Of a stretch of DNA of 64,000 nt, positions 57,388 to 64,000 are shown in pieces. The notes under the pieces were generated by a model. That model was not told the DNA's origin. It was given only the letters and a program-made list of their open reading frames with translations, and did not search any database. The DNA lies in contig NC_073354.2 in NCBI RefSeq assembly GCF_027580225.2, forward strand, positions 22,589,001-22,653,000. Direction: 5' to 3'. Made by a program: the position numbers and the translations under genes. The DNA is from Misgurnus anguillicaudatus (Eukaryota; Chordata; Actinopteri; Cypriniformes; Cobitidae). Within the stretch, counting starts at the first letter, position 1; the number at the start of each line of letters is the position of its first letter.

Positions 57388-57728
57388 GTTACGGCAGCAA
57401 AGTCCTTGATTATTACGCCAGAATGAGGGTACTGCTCCTACTCATATCGCCTAGAAAATCTCAACTTTTAATTTTCCGTCATCTTAGTATGTAACTACAG
57501 AAGAGTCAAGTTTTAAATAGGAAAAATATCAAAACTCTTTGGTTATTTTTTTAGCGCAATGCTAATAGTCTAATCAGATTCAATGGATTATGCTAAGCTA
57601 TGCTAAAAGTGGTACCGCCAGACCCGGAGATCGGCTGAATAGATTACGAAATGGTAAAAATTAAATGTTTAACTCTAGGGAAGCTGGAAAATTAGCATAT
57701 TTTCCAAAAAAATGTAGTGTCCCTTTAA

Positions 57729-59049
57729 GCCTCTAATGCTGGGGTCTCTGACCTTTTTGTAAGCAAGGGCTGCACGATGGATAAAACAATCTGGAGAGCT
57801 GTCTTTTATATAGTGTTAACATACAAAAAAGAAGCCTAGTTAATATAAAAATATGTAATAAATAATATTAAAATTGGGGTTTATAATGGAATGTGCTTTG
57901 GCGAGCAACTCACAGACCGCCATAATTATTATGTAATAGAAAAAAAACAGCAACTGAATTTCGTGTCATTTGGTTACATGAATGACACATTTATATGTAT
58001 TTGACAGATGATCCAAAGTGATTTACAGTGTTTTTTCATTTTACACATTGTAATATCAAATCCTTTCAGGTTGAAGTTTTATTTGAATCCCAGATTTTGA
58101 TACCACTCAATCTACGCAGGCATTATTAGCTTAGAATCTCTTTTATAACAAGCATATCACAATCCAGTCACAAACCACATAACAAAGCCTGTTGGTTATA
58201 ATATCCTTATCGTAATAGTGTCACAAGACAAGACTTGTGTGTGTACTCTGGGATGTGGCTCATGGTCAGAAGCAATAGAAAGTGCGTCTCACACAATGAC
58301 TTCTACACAATCCAGCTAGAGCCATAGGCTAAAAGCCTGAATAAAACACACATAATGACTGCCCAAACTTTATCATGGGGCTGGCTCACTTCGTCTTTGT
58401 TACCTGGCCTCTAGCCCTCAGCACTGCACAAAACTGAAGCATCGACTATTACAAACTCCATTTTCTCCACACATAACCGGTAACTGAGATGGTCCCACTG
58501 AGCTCTTAAGAAACGGAAATGTGGCATTGTGGAGTTCTTTCTATTCAATTATTCACGCACGGCCTCCGGCCACTACTGCCATTTACAACAGCAGTCATCT
58601 CTTCAAAGCCCAGATATAGGGCTGGGCGAGATCCTGTTTCTGTGATTGTGGAGTCAGTGAGGGGAGTGGAGCTCAACCTCGACTCCCTCTTCTGTCTCTC
58701 TCTATATCTCTCGCTATACAAAGTAGTCACTTCAGGGCTTGGCCCATTCAACTCAGCAACATGAGACAAACGTGGAACAGAAAAGAGTAAAGAAAGGCAT
58801 ACTGTATGCTATCAAGAGCATTTCTGTCAATGTAAAGTGCTTCGGGCTGGGAGTTATAAATTAAAGTTTAACAGCAGGTTGATGTCTACTTTGGTGTGGA
58901 ATACAGAAACATTTCAGCAAGGGAAATAAGTTGACTCATGCACAAAATGCATTTGTTATGGAATAGTTTTTATCATTTACTCACTGTCATGTTACAAACA
59001 AAAGTTTGGATCACAAAAGTAGGATTTAGAATGACTGATCAATATTGGG
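57729..59049. other. No recognisable gene; SINE-tail-like patch near 57975-58040
   Basis: acatttatatgtatttgaca followed by gatgatccaaagtgatttac is a diverged reversed SINE tail. Frames 58519-58764 (plus) and 58545-58769 (minus) overlap and have no recognisable domain. Confidence 0.45.
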
Positions 59050-59780
59050 TTAAAGGAATAGTCTACTCATTTTCAATATTAAAATGTGTTATTACCTTAA
59101 CTAAGAATTGTTGATACATCCCTCTATCATCTGTGTGCGTGCATGTAAGCGCTGGAGCGCACTGCGACGCTTCGATAGCATTTAGCTTAGACCCATTCAT
59201 TCAATGGTACCATTTAGAGATAAAGTTAGAAGTGACCAAACACATCAACGTTTTTCCTATTTAAGACGAGTAGTTATACGAGCAAGTTTGGTGGTACAAA
59301 ATAAAACGTAGCGCTTTTCTAAGCGGATTTAAAAGATGAACTATATTGTATGGCGTAATAGCACTTATGGGAGTACTTCGACTCGGCGCAGTAACACCCT
59401 CCCTCTCCCATTATGAGAGGGAGAAGGGGAGTGGACTTTATAGGCAAGTCGAAGTACTCCCAAAAGTGCTATTACGCCATAAAATATAGTTCCTCTTTTA
59501 AATCCACTTAGAAAAGGGCTACGTTTTATTTTGTATCACCAAACTTGCTCGTATAACTACTCGTCTTAAATAGGAAAAACGTTGATGTGTTTGGTCACTT
59601 CTAACTTTATCTCTGATTGGTACCATTGAATGAATGGGGCTAAGCTAAATGCTATTGAAGCGTCGCAGCACGCTCCAGCGCTTACGTGCACGCACACAGA
59701 TGATAGAGGGATGTATCAACAATTCTTAGTTAAGGTAATAACATATTTTAATATTGAAAATGAGTAGACTATTCCTTTAA
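59050..59780. mobile_element. TTAA-bounded foldback element, 731 bp
   Basis: The left end TTAAAGGAATAGTCTACTCA and right end TGAGTAGACTATTCCTTTAA are an exact inverted pair. The arms stay paired almost to the centre (ttgttgatacatccctctat with atagagggatgtatcaacaa; ctacgttttattttgta with its complement). The apex lies near 59390-59445. Confidence 0.9.
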
Positions 59781-60681
59781 GCTTGCAAACAAAAAAAAAA
59801 AATCCAAAAAGCTGGAGGCCCAGGTTAACAGAGAAAGCCACCTGTGCCCTCCAACAGATGCCAGGCACGTGCACAGTTGCCACCCACAATATGACATCAC
59901 TCCTGACTCTCTATTGCCCATTGGGAGAACAGGAGATGAAGCATCCATATAAGGTCCATCAGCAAGACTTCCGATTATAGGAACATTTCACTGAAATTAT
60001 CCCTCGAACCAACTAAATGCAAACTACATTCACTCCCCGTACCTAAAATGTCAGAAGGGAGTAAATCAATCTTTCAGTTACAATATGTGACAGTTAACCT
60101 ACATTATCCGTTGTTGTGCCCGTAGAGGTTTGTAACCTGGGGCATGTTTGTTGCGAGACCATGTCAGGGTGTATCCCAGTGTGCCTGCCAAGGGCGGTGG
60201 TAAGCGGCATTAAGCACTAAGTCCCATTTTCGTTTTGTATGCCCTCAGGTGAGTTTATGCACACACACACGGAAACCATCCACAATTTCTTGCTTCATGA
60301 CAAGAGTCATTCAGGCCAATGGTTTCACAATGTCGCACAGGATTACAGCAACAACCAAGACAGACACTGCAAGAGGAGAAAATAAGCATAGCCATGGCCC
60401 ATTTCCCCACAGTGCATCCACTCTTGAATTCAGTCAAAATTAACCCTGTGGACTGTATAAGTGAAAGTCTATGGAGTTCACGTCTATGCTGAATCATTAA
60501 TGCAGAGCTCATCCATTAGACACAGATGACATAAGCGGTACATTAGCTTAATTGCTAGAACTTTATTTGGACAATGTGCCGTTAAACCCCAGCATATAAG
60601 ATGCTGTCAGGGAGCCAGTGTGCAGTAATGTCAACCTATGTAATTAGACACATACAGTAATCAAATATTCATGTTATACAT
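59781..60681. other. No recognisable gene or repeat
   Basis: Frames 60249-60443 (plus) and 60255-60512 (minus) overlap and have no recognisable domain. Confidence 0.45.
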
Positions 60682-62205
60682 TTACGCCTGTTTCACACAT
60701 ACTCCGTATGCAGTGCGTTTGCGGTGCGTATTGCAGTACGTATGCGGTGCGATCCGTCAAGCATCCGTTGTGCTTTCACACATACTCCGTTTGCAGTGCG
60801 TTGCTAACTGGTGCTTCTGCGTATCAAATGATCATGTGATTGACACTTTCTGTTGAAAAGCGCCTCATCAATAAACTATATAATAGCCTGCTGTTTTTTT
60901 TTCTTCACAAAACAATATACTTTAGATATTATTTGATAGACTAGTTAGGATGTTTAAAATCTCTAGTGTAATGGTCAGGACACATGAAAGGATCAAAGGT
61001 CTATTTATCTCCACATATATCATAAATATAAACTAGAATTATAACTTTTGAAGAGAAAATATAGGTGACAGGCATGCCGCATGGTTACATTATTTCCTAC
61101 TATTTATATATTTGCATAGACGAGAGTATTTATATAACGGCAATGAAGCTCATATGGCAAGAAATATTCTCAAATAATTAAAATAACAGCATAATGACAT
61201 GAATAAACAGACAAGGAAGCAAGAGTGACATGCAAATTGTATTATTATTACCGGAAAAACAGCAATATTACTGAAATAAACTCTGAGGTAACTACGCCAA
61301 ACACGCTGTTATAACTGCAACAAGTCTAAAGAAGCTCAATAACAATTGGGGAAAAATCATTATTATCTCCCAAAACGTTGTATGACAAACATTATATTTA
61401 AAGCAAATGTATTCTTACAATCATTCAAGATCCACACATTATTCCATATTACTCCCGTTACTGAGCACGTTCGTCTCTTGCCTCGCTCTGTTATAATAGC
61501 GCTGATTGACAGGTGCGCTTCCCCGTCTATCAAACAGATCATTTTGTATAGTTCTCCTTAGAAAAATTAACTATAATTTTAACGGTTGACAAAACGGTTT
61601 TTGTCAGATTGATAATGATTTGTATTACCTTAGTTTAACTAAAAATTCCATGGTTATGGATATTGTTATAAGCCAAAATAAATTTGGTTACTGTTGTTTT
61701 ACAAATAAAAACTAAAAGACTATGTTAGTATAATTAAACAATGGTAAAATTAATAGCATACTTTATGTATATGCAATGTATATAAACACGGTAGAATATT
61801 TAACAAGATGTTATACATATCATTTTTCAACTCGTGGTAAGTGTTTTGCCTTTATTGCTTCATGCTGTGGTTAAACAAATAAGATTACAGAAAAAAAAAC
61901 TACTGAAAAACTTTATTTACATCCATTCAGAGTAAAATTACTGCATTTTTGTGTAAATCCGTGTTCATTCTGACCACAAAACATGCGCTATCACTTTAAA
62001 TCAGCGCGTGCAGCTTGCGTGCCGTACAGCAAAAATAGACTTGCTGCCGAAACGATCGCAGCACTGCTGCACCGCACCGCATCTGCAACGGACCGGACGG
62101 ACCGCATACGTATTCTGTGTGAAAGCTCTAACCTGTTAACATGGCTACGTAAAAAATTACGCACCGCAAACGCACTGCATACGGAGTATGTGTGAAACAG
62201 GCGTT
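60682..62205. mobile_element. DNA element with CGCCTGTTTCACACATACTC termini
   Basis: Left end TTACGCCTGTTTCACACATA and right end TATGTGTGAAACAGGCGTTA are inverted over about 45 bp including ctccgtatgcagtgcgtttg. Subterminal gcggtgcg / cgcaccgc repeats flank an AT-rich middle. No transposase recognised; frames 60671-60856, 61346-61561 and 61983-62195 lie inside it. Confidence 0.82.
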
Positions 62206-62536
62206 AGATGCCTACGGCACTCCACATGCTTCTGTAGGCTACTGAGAAAGTGATGTAAAAAACGTTATAAACCACAGCACATGGTGTGGTTGAGATAAGG
62301 TGAGATGCATTTCAGGGATCATGACTATGAATCTTTTGAAAAAAATTAGAATGTGTTTTAAAAATTTATAAGTCTATGCATGTCTCAATGTTTCATACTT
62401 GCAGTGGGCACAAATGCAAAGGCTGCACAATGCAAAAACCAAATACATTTTGCATGCTTTCAGTTTGTTAGAAACTTTTGGGTAAAAAAAGTGTTACAGT
62501 TGCTATTAACAAGCACATCAATGATTATTTTACTGT
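62206..62536. other. No recognisable gene or repeat
   Basis: Short flank with nothing recognised. Confidence 0.5.
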
Positions 62537-63850
62537 TGGGTGATTCTCACAAAATCCAGATTTAGAAGGTGTCCAGCATCAGAATTTTTATAAAGCCCTT
62601 GAAGCCAATTTTTTTTTTTACACATATAAGATTACTAAGGTCTGAACTTACTCTAACCATTATTTTAGAGGATTTCAAAAATATTTCCTATAGAATTATT
62701 TATATTTTTTAGATTATCATTACCAAAAATTATCATTACCGCAACATTCTATTACATTAAATATATGCATTTACAAACTCATGTTTCGGTAATGAGAACT
62801 TAAAAGTTTACCTGATAGCCATCTTGAGTGTCACGGTCAATTATGTCCCTTACAACAATTTTTTTTTTAAAATGTTAGTTTCTTGAGTGCTTAAACCAAC
62901 ATGATCTCACAAAGTTCCGTGGGATAGTCACGGAATTTTGTGCTCATTTTTCCGTGGCATTCTCACGGATCTCCGCATTTTTCCGTGGCCCTGCTACGGA
63001 CTGTCTTTTTCCGTGGCATTCTCACGGATTGGTTACTCAACTGCTTTTTCCTATTTTCAAACCATTCTCGCTTTGGTTTAGGGTTAGATTTGGTGTTTGC
63101 GTTAGTATGTCACTTTAACTATTGGTTTATACTATTTTTTCTGATTTATTCTTTTATATATTCTAAACTTTAAACAATTGTTGCCTGGCGTTGGGGTTAG
63201 AGTTGGGTTTGGGTAGGGATGTCATTTCATGTAAATCTAACCCTAAACCGAAGCAAAAATGGTAAGAAAATAGGACAAAACAATTGAGTAACCAATCCGT
63301 GAGAATGCCACGGAAAAAGACAGTCCGTAGCAGGGCCACGGAAAAATGCGGAGATCCGTGAGAATGCCACGGAAAAATGAGCACAAAATTCCGTGACTAT
63401 GCCACGGAAATTCGTGAGATCAGGTTGGCTTAAACAATGATTGAAAATTGTTGCGGAGGATGAGAAAATTGGTCTTGGACACAATTATATTCCTTATTAT
63501 TGTCTGACCAATGATCACCAAATACCACATGTTTCTTTACTGTAAATGTTTATAGTATAACATGCACTGAAGCTTTTATTTTTTTAGATTTTTTAATTAT
63601 AAATATTTCCATGTCAAAGAACCCAAATCCAGTCATGGACACGTTACGGTAATGAAAATTTTCCCCTTAAATGTGGAAAAAACAACAAAATTGGATTATA
63701 TGATGTCGTTTAAAATCATGTTCAAAATAGTACACAAAGAGATGTTTGTAACTGTATCCTTCTTATTTTGATACTTTTACTTTGCATTTACTTTTTTAAT
63801 CAAAATGTTTCATGACACCTCATAAGTCTAAATTCGCGAGAATCATCCCA
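62537..63850 (-). mobile_element. Element with TGGGTGATTCTCAC termini, copy 2
   Basis: TGGGTGATTCTCAC (62537) and GCGAGAATCATCCCA (to 63850) are inverted. It shares cattaccgcaac and ggtaatga motifs and the reversed ATG/donor motif (ttacctgatagccatcttga, about 62811) with 41922-42789. A foldback is inserted at 62896-63428. Confidence 0.78.
62896..63428. mobile_element. Foldback element inserted in the previous element
   Basis: CCAACATGATCTCAC and GTGAGATCAGGTTGG are inverted, with CTTAAA on both sides (62890-62895, 63429-63434). The arms are so alike that the plus frame 62940-63173 and minus frame 63163-63384 start with the same roughly 35 residues; they are palindrome shadows, not genes. tccgtggcattctcacggat is repeated in each arm. 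Confidence 0.9.
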
Positions 63851-64000
63851 TTGCTTTTACCTATATTTTAATTATTTTAACCACTAGATAAAACATAAAT
63901 CTGAAGCATTATATAACAATATTATAAATTATATATATTTTTTTATATTTTACCATTGACAAAATCATAAACAACCACATTGAGTTAATGTAAAAAAAGT

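Larger units (their letters stand above)
54604..57728. mobile_element. Large foldback element split by an LTR element
   Basis: TTAA lies at both edges. The left arm 54604-54985 (aatatgctcattttccagct, gtaccacttttagcatagct, ccttgattattacg-complement) mirrors the right arm beginning at about 55007 and resuming at 57388 (ggcagcaaagtccttgatta, taagctatgctaaaagtggt, gaagctggaaaattagcata). The apex pairs gcgcaatgatattacgcagt with actgcgtaatatcattgcgc at 54956-55050. The LTR element 55065-57387 is inserted in the right arm. Without it the hairpin would be about 800 bp. Confidence 0.88.

Noticed and set aside
62940..63384. Paired plus and minus frames with the same peptide
   Set aside because: Mirror images from a palindrome; no coding evidence.

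Overview
The window reads as vertebrate nuclear DNA from a teleost fish, most likely a cypriniform. It is AT-rich, carries one spliced vertebrate gene, and is packed with fish-type repeats: Tc1-like transposons, hAT-like elements with 8-bp target duplications, TTAA-bounded foldback elements, tRNA-derived SINE pieces and a Ty3/Gypsy-type LTR element. The species call is an inference from repeat type. There are no operons, bacterial genes or CRISPR arrays.

The only host protein-coding gene I can support is rnf144a, on the minus strand between 28925 and 23025. Its seven coding exons join in phase, with GT-AG introns, into a 293-residue RING-IBR-RING ubiquitin ligase with a C-terminal membrane anchor. 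All RING1, IBR and RING2 zinc ligands and the RING2 catalytic cysteine (Cys199) are present. A splice acceptor just upstream of the ATG shows that the 5' UTR continues in an exon I could not locate. Introns 4 and 6 hold most of the transposons inside the gene, including a decayed Tc1 copy.

Left of the gene (1-23000): foldback and TTAA-bounded elements (3384-4715, 7975-9231, 9801-11000, 16927-18088), a hAT-like element (13207-14555), a tandem duplication (14660-15240) and a Tc1 copy with a dead transposase (20359-21559) inserted in an older repeat. Right of the gene (29000-64000): four hAT-like insertions with recognisable target duplications or termini, several of them inside older repeats; a duplicated minisatellite locus (30471-32636); three copies of a roughly 380-bp TTAA repeat; two further copies of the large foldback family; a young LTR element (55065-57387) inserted in one arm of a foldback; and several long inverted-repeat elements (59050-59780, 60682-62205, 62537-63850).

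The most unusual object is the LTR element. Its two LTRs are almost identical and it has a perfect 5-bp target duplication. It has no room for pol. Its single long reading frame joins a Gag-like N-terminus to an 11-residue repeat array and a 9-residue proline-rich repeat array, and stops inside the 3' LTR. Long stretches between these features contain short open frames but nothing I recognise as a gene; they are recorded as such.
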